From: Pseudomonas sp. R28(2017)
GTDB lineage: Bacteria > Pseudomonadota > Gammaproteobacteria > Pseudomonadales > Pseudomonadaceae
DNA: 64,000 bases
NCBI RefSeq assembly: GCF_002112505.1
Contig: NZ_NEHW01000004.1
Coordinates: forward strand, 248,001-312,000
Reading direction: 5' to 3'
The notes beneath the pieces are model-generated. The model had not been told where the DNA came from and did not search any database. It was given only the letters and a program-made list of their open reading frames with translations. Shown here one piece after another: positions 7,970 through 16,583 of this stretch. Positions within the stretch are counted from its first letter, which is position 1. Every line of letters begins with the position of its first letter. The position numbers were made by a program, and so were the translations under genes.

Positions 7970-9083
7970 GGGCGAGCACCTGCGGTTGGTGGCCGAGCAC
8001 TGCCTGGTAGTGTTGCAGCAGGCCGGTGACCACGTTGTCCCATGAATAGTGCTGCTCCACATGGCGTCGGGCCTGGGTGCCGAGCTTGCGCACGCCGGCT
8101 TCGAAGGCTTCGCGCACGGCCAGGGCCATGGCCTGGCCATCGTTGGCCTGGCACAGGCGCCCGCACTGTTCGTTGACGATCTCGCCGAAGGCCCCGGCGC
8201 GAACCGCGACCACCGGTGTAGCGCTGGCCATGGCTTCGAGGATGACCAGGCCGAAGGTTTCCTGGTCGCCGGCATGCACCAGCAGGTCGGCGCTGGCCAT
8301 CAGCCGGGCGACCTCCTGCGGCGGGCGGAACTGGTCGATGACACTGACGTTATCGGGCACGTTGGCCGGCATGTTCGAACCGACCAGCAATAGGTGATAG
8401 GGCTGCCCGAGGTGCTGCATGCATTCGAGCAGCACCGGCAGGTTCTTCTCCCGCGAACCGCGCCCGGCATAGATAAGCAGCCTGCTGGTATCGGCGATGC
8501 CCAGCTGGGCCCGCAATTGCGGGTCGCGATGCTCGGGGTGGAAGGTCTGCAGGTCGACACCCAGGCGCTGCACGTGGACGTCGCGTACGCCGAGGCGGCG
8601 CAGCTTGTCGGCCATCACCAGGCTCGGCGCCAGCACCCGGTCGAAATTGCCATACAGCTTGCTGACATAGGCTTCGACATTGGGCGTGAACCAATTGCCC
8701 ATGCGGTTGCTCACCAGCAGCGGCAGGTCGGAGTGGTAGAAGCCGATCACCGGCACGTCGAGCTTGCGCCGGGCTTCCAGTGCGGCCCAGGCGGTGAGGT
8801 AGGGGTCGCCGACTTCGATCAGGTCGGGCTTGAGGCGGCGCAGCACGTTGCACCAGGGCGCCAGGCGCACCGGGAAACGGTAGCCTTTGCCGAATGGCAG
8901 GGGCGGTGCGGGAACGTGGTAGATGCCATCGGCATGGCTGGCGCTGGCGCCGGGGATCAGGAGGCTGTGGTGCACGCCCGCAAGGGCGTCGAGGCGGTGG
9001 TGTTTGGCATCGAGGTACGTCCGCACGCCGCCGCTGGCCGGGGCGTAGAACATGGTGATGTCGGCGATGTGCACGATCAGCAT
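7962..9083 (-). CDS. GT4-family glycosyltransferase
   Basis: A 373-residue GT-B enzyme. The N-terminal domain begins MLIVHIADITMFYAPASGGV, containing the acceptor-side glycine loop. The C-terminal nucleotide-sugar domain has LLIYAGRGSREKNL and the E-x7-E signature in ETFGLVILEAMA. It probably adds a sugar from a nucleotide donor to a lipid or glycan at the cytoplasmic face; donor and acceptor are unknown. It is the first gene of the minus-strand operon with the deacetylase-like and UPF0104 proteins. Confidence 0.85.
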   Translation of the reverse strand: MLIVHIADITMFYAPASGGVRTYLDAKHHRLDALAGVHHSLLIPGASASHADGIYHVPAPPLPFGKGYRFPVRLAPWCNVLRRLKPDLIEVGDPYLTAWAALEARRKLDVPVIGFYHSDLPLLVSNRMGNWFTPNVEAYVSKLYGNFDRVLAPSLVMADKLRRLGVRDVHVQRLGVDLQTFHPEHRDPQLRAQLGIADTSRLLIYAGRGSREKNLPVLLECMQHLGQPYHLLLVGSNMPANVPDNVSVIDQFRPPQEVARLMASADLLVHAGDQETFGLVILEAMASATPVVAVRAGAFGEIVNEQCGRLCQANDGQAMALAVREAFEAGVRKLGTQARRHVEQHYSWDNVVTGLLQHYQAVLGHQPQVLAHG

Positions 9084-9193
9084 CCCTCCGGGATCGTCTT
9101 CGGGTCTGTCATCTGACGATGACGCGCCTAAAGGTTGACCTACCTGAAGGATAGTTTGTTCGATCAGGTTGGGCGGGAGGGCGGTGCTGGACT

Positions 9194-9277
9194 CTTCGCG
9201 GGCAAGCCCGCTCCCACAGGTACAGCACAGCGTTCGAGAGCTGTGCAGATCCTGTGGGAGCGGGCTTGCCCGCGAAA
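9194..9277. repeat. Inverted REP pair
   Basis: TTCGCGGGCAAGCCCGC + TCCCACAGG facing CCTGTGGGAGCGGGCTTGCC + CGCGAA, with an inner CACAGC/GCTGTG pairing. It lies between the mcp 3' end and the glycosyltransferase promoter side. Confidence 0.9.
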
Positions 9278-9298
9278 AGTACGACGCGGTGATTCAGT

Positions 9299-11173
9299 TC
9301 AGATGCGGAAGCTGCCGACCAGGTGTTTCAGGCGGGTGGCCTGTTGCTCCAGGTCCGAGCAGGCACGCAGGGTGGCCTGCAGGTTCTCGACACCTTCCTG
9401 GTTGAGCATGTTGATCTCGTTGATGTCCATGTTGATCGAATCGACCACGGCGGTCTGCTCTTCGGTGGCGGTGGCCACCGACTGGTTCATGCCGTCGATC
9501 TCGCCGATGCGCACGGTCACGCTGTCCAGGCGCTCGCCGGCCTGGTTGGCGATCTGCATGCTGTCCTGGCTGTGGCGCTGGCTCTGGCCCATGGTGTCGA
9601 CCGACTCGCGGGCACCGACCTGCAGCTCTTCGATCATGGTCTGCACCTGCTGCGCCGACTCCTGGGTGCGGTGCGCCAGGTTGCGGACCTCGTCGGCGAC
9701 CACGGCAAAACCACGCCCGGCTTCACCGGCGCGGGCCGCTTCGATCGCGGCGTTGAGCGCCAGCAGGTTGGTTTGCTGGGAAATGCTGGTGATCACTTCG
9801 AGGATCTGGCCGATGTTCACGGTCTTGCTGTTGAGCGTCTCGATGTGCGCGCTGGACGTGACGATCAGGTCGGACAGGCGGTTCATCGCTGCGATGTTGC
9901 GCTCCACCACCTGCTGGCCTTCCTCGGCCAGCAGGCGCGCGGAACTGGCGTGCTGCGAGGCCTGGGCGGCATTGCCGGCGATTTCCTGGGCGGCGGCGCC
10001 GAGTTCGTTGATGGCCGCGGCAACACTGTTGGTGCGGTTGGACTGCTCGTCGGAATTGGCCATCGACGAGTTCGAGGCGCTGATGACGCGCAGGGCCACT
10101 TCATTGACCTGCTCGGTGGCTGACGACACTTCGCGGATCGAGCCGTGGATGCGTTCGACGAAGCGGTTGAAGGCCTTGCCGAGAATGCCGAACTCGTCAT
10201 GGTTGTGGATGCTCAGGCGCTTGGTCAGGTCGCCTTCACCTTCGGCGATGTCCTCCATGGCGCGGGTCATGGTGTGCAGCGGTTGCATCAGCACGCGGAT
10301 CAGCAGGCCGAGCAGGCCGATGATGATCACCACGGCCACCAGGGTGGCGATCACCGCCGAGGTGCGGAAGGTGCTGAGCATGGCAAAGGCCTTGTCCTTG
10401 TCCACCGACAGGCCGATGTACCAGTTGGCTGAAGGCAGGCCCTTGATCGGGGTGAAGGTCAGCAGGCGGGCCTGGCCGTTGGCGTCGACTTCGGTCAGTT
10501 CGCCGGACAGTTTCGGCGTGTGCTGCGGGAACAGGTCCGACAGCGACTTCATCACCAGTTCCTTGTCCGGATGGACCAGGATCTTGCCCTGGTCGTTGAC
10601 CAGGAAGGCATAACCCATGCCGCCGAAGTTCAGCGAGTTGATGATCTGCACCAGGCCGTCGAGAGCGAGGTCGCCACCGACTACGCCGACGCTGGCGGAA
10701 ACCTTGCTGAGGATACCGATGACCATCTTGTTGGTGGTCAGGTCGATGTAGGGCTCGGTGAGAATCGCACCCTGGGCGTTCATGCCGTCCTTGTACCAGG
10801 GGCGGGTACGCGGGTCATAGCCATCAGGCATCTTTGAGTCCGGGCGCACGCTGAAACCACCGTCGACCTTGCCCAGGTAGACCGTGAGGAAACTCGAGAT
10901 CAGGGCATTCTGGCCCATCAGTGTTTCGGCGTTGGCCGGTTGCTGGGCAATGTTCTGCGCCAGGTTTTCCACCAGTTTGATACGGCCATCGAACAGGTTG
11001 CGGATGTTGGTCGAAGTGGACTCGCCCATTTCAGCCAGATAATTCTCCAGATTCTCGCGGATCGCATTACGCTGGAGGTAATCGTTGTAAAGGGTGAACA
11101 GGCTGAAGGCGAGTATCACGATCAATGACGCAGCCAAAAGAATCTTGTGGCTGAAACGCAGGTTTTTGTTCAT
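9299..11173 (-). CDS. mcpG: Methyl-accepting chemotaxis protein with dCache domain (McpG-like)
   Basis: A 624-residue transducer. One TM near residues 10-30 ([19 protein letters not shown]) and a second near 280-305 flank a periplasmic double-Cache domain. The distal module has the amino-acid-type signature [12 protein letters not shown], later TEPYIDLTT, and [14 protein letters not shown] and a long signalling coil follow, with the conserved hairpin tip [20 protein letters not shown]. The start at 11173 was chosen because the signal anchor begins there; an open frame of about 440 further codons upstream is antisense to the DUF853 gene. From memory the KT2440 counterpart McpG (PP_1371) senses GABA; the ligand is inferred from position and domain type. 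Confidence 0.88.
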   Translation of the reverse strand: MNKNLRFSHKILLAASLIVILAFSLFTLYNDYLQRNAIRENLENYLAEMGESTSTNIRNLFDGRIKLVENLAQNIAQQPANAETLMGQNALISSFLTVYLGKVDGGFSVRPDSKMPDGYDPRTRPWYKDGMNAQGAILTEPYIDLTTNKMVIGILSKVSASVGVVGGDLALDGLVQIINSLNFGGMGYAFLVNDQGKILVHPDKELVMKSLSDLFPQHTPKLSGELTEVDANGQARLLTFTPIKGLPSANWYIGLSVDKDKAFAMLSTFRTSAVIATLVAVVIIIGLLGLLIRVLMQPLHTMTRAMEDIAEGEGDLTKRLSIHNHDEFGILGKAFNRFVERIHGSIREVSSATEQVNEVALRVISASNSSMANSDEQSNRTNSVAAAINELGAAAQEIAGNAAQASQHASSARLLAEEGQQVVERNIAAMNRLSDLIVTSSAHIETLNSKTVNIGQILEVITSISQQTNLLALNAAIEAARAGEAGRGFAVVADEVRNLAHRTQESAQQVQTMIEELQVGARESVDTMGQSQRHSQDSMQIANQAGERLDSVTVRIGEIDGMNQSVATATEEQTAVVDSINMDINEINMLNQEGVENLQATLRACSDLEQQATRLKHLVGSFRI

Positions 11174-11338
11174 GGCGTAATCGGTTCCGCTAAGGTTTTT
11201 ATCGGGCGTTCGCACGGTATCGCTGCAAGCAGTGCAACATCCCGAAAAGTCCTTTTTCGGTTGCTCCTGTCTATTAAGGCGAATATCACCCAAAGGTATC
11301 GGCCGAATTAAGCCAAAGCTTGAGCGGGGATGAGAGAG

Positions 11339-12814
11339 ATGTCGGGAACTTCGACCATAGTGGTAGGCGCTGACCCCAGTGGTCAGCCAGTGCAGCAAGC
11401 CATGCGCCTGGCCAATCGCCACGGCCTGGTCGCCGGGGCTACCGGCACCGGCAAGACCGTGACCCTGCAGCACCTGGCGGAGGTGTTCAGCGACGCCGGT
11501 GTGGCGGTGTTCGCAGCGGATGTAAAAGGCGACCTGTGTGGCCTGGGGGCGGCAGGTGCGCCACAAGGCAAGGTGGCCGAGCGGATCGCTGGCATGCCTT
11601 GGCTGGGGCACACGCCCAAAGCCTATCCGGTAACGCTCTGGGACGTGGCGGGGCAGTCTGGCCACCCGTTGCGTACCACCCTCAGCGAAATGGGCCCGTT
11701 GCTGCTCGGCAACTTGCTGGAGTTGACCGACAGCCAGCAGGCTGCGCTGTATGCGGCGTTCAAGGTGGCGGACCGCGAAGGCTTGCTGCTGCTCGACCTG
11801 AAAGACCTCAAGGCCTTGTTGGCGCACCTGAAAGACAACCCGCAACTGCTCGGCGAAGACAGCGCGCTGATGACCACCGGCTCGACCCAGGCTTTGCTGC
11901 GCCGGCTGGCAACCCTTGAGCAGCAGGGGGCCGAGGCGTTGTTTGGCGAACCGGCGCTGCAACTGGAGGACCTGTTGCGGCCGGATGCCGATGGCCGTGG
12001 GCGTATCCACCTGCTTGACGCCAGCCGGCTGGTGCATGAGGCGCCAAAGGTGTATGCGACGTTCCTGCTGTGGTTGCTGGCGGAGTTGTTCGAGCAATTG
12101 CCGGAACGCGGTGATGCCGACAAACCGGTACTGGCACTGTTCTTCGACGAGGCCCATCTGTTGTTCAACGGCACGCCGAAAGCGCTGCAGGACCGCCTGG
12201 AACAGGTGGTACGGTTGATCCGTTCCAAGGGGGTTGGCGTGTATTTCGTCACCCAGTCGCCGGGCGATCTGCCCGATAGCGTGCTGGCCCAGTTGGGCTT
12301 GCGGATCCAGCATGGCCTGCGCGCCTTCACCGCCAAAGAGCAGAAGTCGCTCAGGGCCGTGGCGGATGGCTTCCGCCCGAACCCGGCGTTCGACAGCCTG
12401 GCGGTGCTGACCGAACTGGGGATTGGCGAGGCGTTGGTCGGCACCCTGGAAGACAAGGGCACGCCGGCGATGGTGCAGCGGGTGCTGATCGCGCCACCGC
12501 AATCGCGGATCGGGCCTTTGAGTGCAGCCGAACGCAGTGCGTTGATTGCGGCTTCACCCTTGCTTGGGCGGTATGACAAGGCGATCGACCGGGAGTCGGC
12601 CTATGAAATGCTGACCCAGCGCAAGGGCGAGCCGGTGGAGCCGGCACCAGTGCCGAAGGCAGATGAAGAGAGTTTTGCGGACAAGGCAGGGGATTTTTTG
12701 CAGAGTGCGGCGGGGCAGGCGATCAAGTCGGCGGTGCGCCAGGCAGCCAATCAGTTGGGGCGGCAGTTGGTGCGGGGGTTGATGGGGTCGTTGTTGGGTG
12801 GCAAGAAAAAGTGA
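11339..12814 (+). CDS. HerA-like ATPase, DUF853 (YjgR family)
   Basis: A 491-residue P-loop ATPase. Walker A is [15 protein letters not shown] and Walker B is [13 protein letters not shown] sensor-like segment follows ([19 protein letters not shown]), typical of the HerA/FtsK superfamily. The C-terminus is Gly/Lys-rich with an amphipathic stretch ([20 protein letters not shown]). Two in-frame ATGs lie at 11330 and 11339. The second has better spacing from GCGGGG and gives the familiar [15 protein letters not shown] start. The cellular role of this family is not established. It is divergent from the chemoreceptor. Confidence 0.85.
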   Translation: MSGTSTIVVGADPSGQPVQQAMRLANRHGLVAGATGTGKTVTLQHLAEVFSDAGVAVFAADVKGDLCGLGAAGAPQGKVAERIAGMPWLGHTPKAYPVTLWDVAGQSGHPLRTTLSEMGPLLLGNLLELTDSQQAALYAAFKVADREGLLLLDLKDLKALLAHLKDNPQLLGEDSALMTTGSTQALLRRLATLEQQGAEALFGEPALQLEDLLRPDADGRGRIHLLDASRLVHEAPKVYATFLLWLLAELFEQLPERGDADKPVLALFFDEAHLLFNGTPKALQDRLEQVVRLIRSKGVGVYFVTQSPGDLPDSVLAQLGLRIQHGLRAFTAKEQKSLRAVADGFRPNPAFDSLAVLTELGIGEALVGTLEDKGTPAMVQRVLIAPPQSRIGPLSAAERSALIAASPLLGRYDKAIDRESAYEMLTQRKGEPVEPAPVPKADEESFADKAGDFLQSAAGQAIKSAVRQAANQLGRQLVRGLMGSLLGGKKK

Positions 12815-12820
12815 CTTTCC

Positions 12821-12924
12821 GTACCGGCCTCTTCGCGGGCTTGCCCGCTCCCACAGAGATGGCGCCTGACCTTGTGGCAGCGCCATTCCTGTGGGAGCGG
12901 GCAAGCCCGCGAAGAGGCCGGTAC
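12821..12924. repeat. Inverted REP pair with long matching flanks
   Basis: GTACCGGCCTCTTCGCGGG on the left is matched by CCCGCGAAGAGGCCGGTAC on the right, so the whole 104-base element can fold on itself, including an inner GGCGC/GCGCC. It separates the converging DUF853 gene and pit. Confidence 0.92.
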
Positions 12925-12939
12925 AGGAAAACATCCACG

Positions 12940-12966
12940 AAAAAGGCGCCCTGGGGCGCCTTTTTC
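12940..12966 (-). terminator. Intrinsic terminator of pit
   Basis: AAAAAGGCGCC-CTGG-GGCGCCTTTTT, a 6-bp GC stem flanked by A and T tracts, 17 bases past the pit stop. It can work in both directions. Confidence 0.92.
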
Positions 12967-12982
12967 AGTGCAGCGAAATTGC

Positions 12983-14455
12983 TCAGGCCAAGGCCTTGGA
13001 CGCCAGCCAGAACAGACCGGCCGCCAGGCCCATCGAGGCCGGCAGGGTCAGCACCCAGGCCAGCAGGATGGTCTTCACGGTGCCGCCTTGCAGGCCGCTC
13101 TTGTTGGCGACCATGGTGCCGGCAACGCCGGACGACAGCACATGGGTGGTCGACACCGGCAGGGCGAACACGTTGGCCATGCCGATGGCGCAGGCCGCAG
13201 TGATCTGCGCCGACATGCCCTGGGCATAGGTCATGCCCTGCTTGCCGATCTTCTCACCGACGGTCAGCACCACGCGCTTCCAGCCAACCATGGTGCCAAG
13301 GCCCAGGGCCAGGGCGACGGCCACGATCACCCAGAACGGGGCGTATTCGGTGGTGGCGGTCAGGTCCTTGCGCAGCTTCTCGAGGTCGGCCTTTTCACGG
13401 GCGTCCAGGCCAGGCAGCTTGCCTACCTTCTTCGCGGTGTCGTCCAGGCACAGCAGGTAGCGGCGCACTTCAACACGCTTCTCGGCATCCAGCGCGTGAT
13501 AGTCGGTCACGCCTTGCAGCGAGGACTGCAGGGCGGCAATGGTCGGTTCGGTCTGCTGCGGGTTGCAGCTGAACTGCTCCGGCAGGTCGGTCGACTTGGC
13601 CTTGCCCAGTGCCAGGAACTCGCCCAGGGTGGCGGCGTTGCGCTGGTAGAACTGGCTCATGTGCAGGGTGGCGTCGCGGGTGCGCTCGATCTGGTAGGTG
13701 GTGCTGTTCAGGTCGAGGACGAACTTGGCCGGGACGATACCGATCAACACCAGCATGATCAGGCCGATGCCTTTCTGGCCATCGTTGGAACCGTGCACGA
13801 AGCTTACGCCCATGGCCGAAATCACCAGGACCAGGCGGTTCCAGAACGGTGGGTGCTTCTTGTCGTCGAGCTTGCGGCGCTGGTCCGGCGTCTTGTGCAT
13901 CTTCGATAGCGGGCGCCACCATTTCAGGCCGATCAACACCAAAGCGGCGACAGCGAAGCCGGCCATTGGCGAGACCACCAGCGACATGGCGATGTCGATC
14001 GCTTTCTGCCAGTTGACGCCATCACCCAGCGGGATGTCGTTGATCAGCGCGTTGGCCAGGCCCACACCGAGGATCGAGCCGATCAGGGTGTGCGAACTGG
14101 AGGCGGGGATGCCGAAATACCAGGTACCGAGGTTCCAGGTAATGGCGGCGGCCAGCAACGAGAAGACCATGGCCAGGCCATGCCCGGTGTTCACATTGAT
14201 CAGCAGTTCGACCGGCAGCAGGTGCACGATGGCGTAGGCCACCCCGACACCGCCAAGCAGAACGCCGAGGAAGTTGAACACCCCGGAGAAGAACACGGCC
14301 AGGTGTGGTGGCATGGCTTTGGTATAGATGACGGTGGCTACCGCGTTGGCGGTGTCATGAAAGCCATTGATGAACTCGAATGCGAGCACGAAGGTCAGGG
14401 CGAGCAGCAGGCTCACCAATACCCAGGCATCCAGTCCGCTGAATAAATCGATCAT
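12983..14455 (-). CDS. pit: Low-affinity inorganic phosphate transporter, PiT family
   Basis: A 490-residue permease for metal-phosphate symport with H+. The two PiT signatures are present: FEFINGFHDTANAVATVIYT near the N-terminus and the second repeat GVSFVHGSNDGQKGIGLIM. About ten hydrophobic segments surround a polar central loop of roughly 120 residues (KMHKTPDQRRKLDDKK and the later NAATLGEFLALGKAKS region). The C-terminus has ALPVSTTHVLSSGVAGTM, matching the earlier GIPASSSHTLIGSILGVG. The start at 14455 matches family N-termini (MIDLFSGLDAWVLVS); the 21 codons upstream look non-coding. Confidence 0.9.
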   Translation of the reverse strand: MIDLFSGLDAWVLVSLLLALTFVLAFEFINGFHDTANAVATVIYTKAMPPHLAVFFSGVFNFLGVLLGGVGVAYAIVHLLPVELLINVNTGHGLAMVFSLLAAAITWNLGTWYFGIPASSSHTLIGSILGVGLANALINDIPLGDGVNWQKAIDIAMSLVVSPMAGFAVAALVLIGLKWWRPLSKMHKTPDQRRKLDDKKHPPFWNRLVLVISAMGVSFVHGSNDGQKGIGLIMLVLIGIVPAKFVLDLNSTTYQIERTRDATLHMSQFYQRNAATLGEFLALGKAKSTDLPEQFSCNPQQTEPTIAALQSSLQGVTDYHALDAEKRVEVRRYLLCLDDTAKKVGKLPGLDAREKADLEKLRKDLTATTEYAPFWVIVAVALALGLGTMVGWKRVVLTVGEKIGKQGMTYAQGMSAQITAACAIGMANVFALPVSTTHVLSSGVAGTMVANKSGLQGGTVKTILLAWVLTLPASMGLAAGLFWLASKALA

Positions 14456-14770
14456 GAAGGTTGTCTGGCGGTCATAGGGGGGCGGGATTATGCCAGAAAA
14501 CCTTGGCAATCGATGCACCCACTGCTGACCGATGGCAACGTTGTGAGCACCCTCTCAGCCTTGCAGGTGATGTGATCTGGCAGAAAAAGTTCCGATAAAA
14601 ACCAAGAAATAGCGAAAAATCCGTCAAATTTCTGGGAAAAGCTCGGCGCGGCAGCGCTTCAAACGGGCGTATGAAATTTGTGTAATTCCATTTCATCCTC
14701 GGCCATTCGGTAAAGATCAGCCGCGTCGAGGGCGCCTGGCCCGCAACGTGAGGGCGGAGCAGCGGGCAAC
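14456..14770. other. Non-coding stretch upstream of pit
   Basis: No gene is seen. The half nearest pit is AT-richer (AGAAAAAGTTCCGATAAAAACC, AGCGAAAAATCCGTCAAATT) and should hold the pit promoter. I saw no clear Pho box. Confidence 0.4.
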
Positions 14771-14971
14771 TCAGGGCTGCTCGCTGCGCAGTTCCTTTTC
14801 CATCTTTTCCAGTTCCTGGCTGAATGCCTGGTCCTGGACGGTGGCACGTTTGCGCCAGGGCTTGCGCTCCGGGTCCGGTTGCGCGGCATAGGTGGTGACT
14901 TCACCACCGTAAACTTCCTTGTAACGTTCTGCCTGGCGCTCGAGTTCTGCGCGCAGTTCATCTTTCGTCAC
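14771..14971 (-). CDS. Small charged hypothetical protein
   Basis: 66 residues from a GTG start at 14971 (VTKDELRAELERQAERYKEV). It is rich in Glu, Lys, Arg and Gln, and the C-terminal helix QDQAFSQELEKMEKELRS could form a short coiled coil. AGG lies 8 bases upstream of the GTG. An in-frame ATG at 15034 would add 21 residues without helical character. No family is recognised. It stands alone between pit and the pcaR promoter region. Confidence 0.65.
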   Translation of the reverse strand: MTKDELRAELERQAERYKEVYGGEVTTYAAQPDPERKPWRKRATVQDQAFSQELEKMEKELRSEQP

Positions 14972-15144
14972 AGTAATACCTGAATGAGTAGGAGTGGCTG
15001 GTGTTGTACGCAGGTGCAAGTTGCCCATGCACACGACGTGCTGATTGGCGGAGGAAAGCCATTGCCGGAGTGTCGATCCGGGCCAGCGGAATCGATTATA
15101 GCAATCGGTAAATCGCCAAACAGGGATATTTATGCAACAGCGCG

Positions 15145-15182
15145 CAAAGTTTCAAGGCCCACAGTGGCCTGTACAAACTTTG
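15145..15182. repeat. Nested inverted repeat upstream of the 66-aa gene
   Basis: Outer arms CAAAGTTT / AAACTTTG and inner arms AGGCC / GGCCT lie around CACAGT. The left arm is about 170 bases before the GTG of the small minus-strand gene. No T tract follows on either side, so an operator or processing site is more likely than a terminator. Confidence 0.5.
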
Positions 15183-15224
15183 AGCAAACAGCATCCGGAA
15201 TAGTTCGCTGTCGTTTTGCGCAAA

Positions 15225-15320
15225 ACACAAATAAAACGGCCCCGCACGAGGCGAGGCCGTTGCCTGGGGACTTCTACGGTGGGTACCTGACCAGTCTCTC
15301 CAAAGAAGCCACATGTGGCA
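15225..15320 (-). ncRNA. Candidate small RNA divergent from pcaR
   Basis: On the minus strand an intrinsic terminator without any coding gene ends near 15225. Its stem is AACGGCC-T-CGC / GCG-G-GGCCGTT (11 pairs including one G-U), followed by TTATTTGTG. About 90-100 bases upstream is a possible promoter: TTGACC (15349-15354) and TATACC (15328-15333), but the 15-base spacer is short. The would-be RNA starts near 15320 and contains the palindrome GCCACATGTGGC. The terminator is clear and the promoter weak. Its -35 lies beside the PcaR arms, so co-regulation with pcaR is possible. Confidence 0.42.
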
Positions 15321-15357
15321 GGAGAAAGGTATAAGTAAATTTGTCGGCGGTCAATTG

Positions 15358-15388
15358 CGATTATCGGCCGTTCGTTCGATAATCGCAC
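15358..15388. promoter_or_regulatory. PcaR operator at pcaR
   Basis: GTTCGATAATCGCAC at 15374-15388 matches the 15-bp PcaR element known from P. putida pca promoters (recalled). A mirrored CGATTATCG at 15358-15366 pairs with its core CGATAATCG at 15377-15385, 19 bases start to start. It lies 28-58 bases before the pcaR ATG, which fits autorepression. Confidence 0.8.
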
Positions 15389-15415
15389 GAGCCAGCGATT
15401 TTTTTGAGGTGAGCG

Positions 15416-16291
15416 ATGAACGACGAAACCACGCCCAACGAATCTGCCAACCCCGAGGTGGCCCGCCCGAGCGCACCCGCACTGGCACCTCCGATCGTGG
15501 CCTCGCCGGCCAAGCGCATCCAGGCGTTTACCGGCGACCCTGACTTCATGACCTCCCTGGCGCGTGGCCTGGCGGTGATCCAGGCCTTCCAGGAGCGCAA
15601 GCGCCACCTGACCATCGCGCAGATCAGCCACCGCACCGAAATCCCCAGGGCCGCGGTGCGCCGCTGCCTGCATACGCTGATCAAGCTGGGTTACGCCACC
15701 ACCGACGGGCGCACATATTCACTGCTGCCGAAAGTACTCACCCTGGGGCATGCCTACCTGTCGTCGACGCCGCTGGCGGTGTCGGCCCAGCCCTATCTGG
15801 ACCGCATCAGCGACCAGCTGCACGAGGCTGCCAACATGGCCACCCTCGAAGGCGACGACATTCTTTATATAGCCCGTTCGGCCACGGTAGAGCGGCTGAT
15901 TTCGGTCGACCTGTCGGTGGGTGGGCGGTTGCCAGCCTATTGCACGTCCATGGGGCGCATCCTGCTGGCGGCGATGGACGACACCAGCCTGCGCGAATAC
16001 CTCGACCGCGCCGATCTCAAGGCACGCACCAGCCGTACCCTGAACGACCCCGAGTCGTTGTTCGCCTGCATCCAGCAGGTGCGGGAGCAGGGCTGGTGCG
16101 TGGTCGACCAGGAACTGGAGCAGGGGCTGCGTTCGATCGCGGTGCCCATCTATGATGCGTCCGGGCAAGTGCTGGCGGCGCTGAACGTGAGCACCCATGT
16201 CGGGCGGGTGACGCGCAGCGAGCTGGAGCAGCGCTTCCTGCCGATCCTGCTGGCGGCCAGCCGCGACCTCTGCCACCAGTTGTTCGGCTAA
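15416..16291 (+). CDS. pcaR: IclR-family regulator of the beta-ketoadipate pathway
   Basis: A 291-residue regulator. A Pro/Ala-rich tail of about 45 residues precedes the IclR winged helix (FMTSLARGLAVIQAFQERKR, then LTIAQISHRTEIPRAAVRRC). The effector domain follows, with EAANMATLEGDDILYIARS, PAYCTSMGRILLAA and GLRSIAVPIYD. It responds to beta-ketoadipate, activates pca structural genes and represses itself in P. putida (family knowledge). A PcaR box lies in its own promoter and others precede pcaK and pcaF. The RBS is GAGGTGAGCG before ATG. It is the first gene of the pca cluster. Confidence 0.95.
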   Translation: MNDETTPNESANPEVARPSAPALAPPIVASPAKRIQAFTGDPDFMTSLARGLAVIQAFQERKRHLTIAQISHRTEIPRAAVRRCLHTLIKLGYATTDGRTYSLLPKVLTLGHAYLSSTPLAVSAQPYLDRISDQLHEAANMATLEGDDILYIARSATVERLISVDLSVGGRLPAYCTSMGRILLAAMDDTSLREYLDRADLKARTSRTLNDPESLFACIQQVREQGWCVVDQELEQGLRSIAVPIYDASGQVLAALNVSTHVGRVTRSELEQRFLPILLAASRDLCHQLFG

Positions 16292-16299
16292 CGGGAGTG

Positions 16300-16337
16300 G
16301 CGACACTGTTTCCTGTTCGATAAACGCACAGTGTCGC
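16300..16337. promoter_or_regulatory. PcaR box inside an inverted repeat, pcaR-pcaK gap
   Basis: GTTCGATAAACGCAC at 16315-16329 differs by one base from the pcaR box. Perfect 10-bp arms GCGACACTGT (16300-16309) and ACAGTGTCGC (16328-16337) embrace it. It is 9 bases past the pcaR stop and about 250 bases before pcaK. The rest of the gap holds a small GGTCGGC/GCCGACC hairpin (16387-16403) and no gene. Confidence 0.7.
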
Positions 16338-16583
16338 TCCGGGTGAATTGCGCCACCCCCGATCGCTGATTAATGTCTCTCGCAACGGTCGGCTCTGCCG
16401 ACCGATACAAGAAAAACATAAGAGGCGCATCCCATGACCACTGTCACTCGACTGCCGCGGCCGCACCCGTTTGCAGTACCGTTGTATCCAGGCTGATTCA
16501 GGCCGCACTTCATCGCTATGAAAGCCCTGTGCTGTTGACCCAAGTGCAGTGGCCCGACCGTGCCCCCTTTCTGGATAACAACA

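Noticed and set aside
11174..12502. Upstream extension of the chemoreceptor frame (1067 codons in total)
   Set aside because: The extension is antisense to the DUF853 ATPase gene, and the protein has its signal anchor exactly at the 11173 start.
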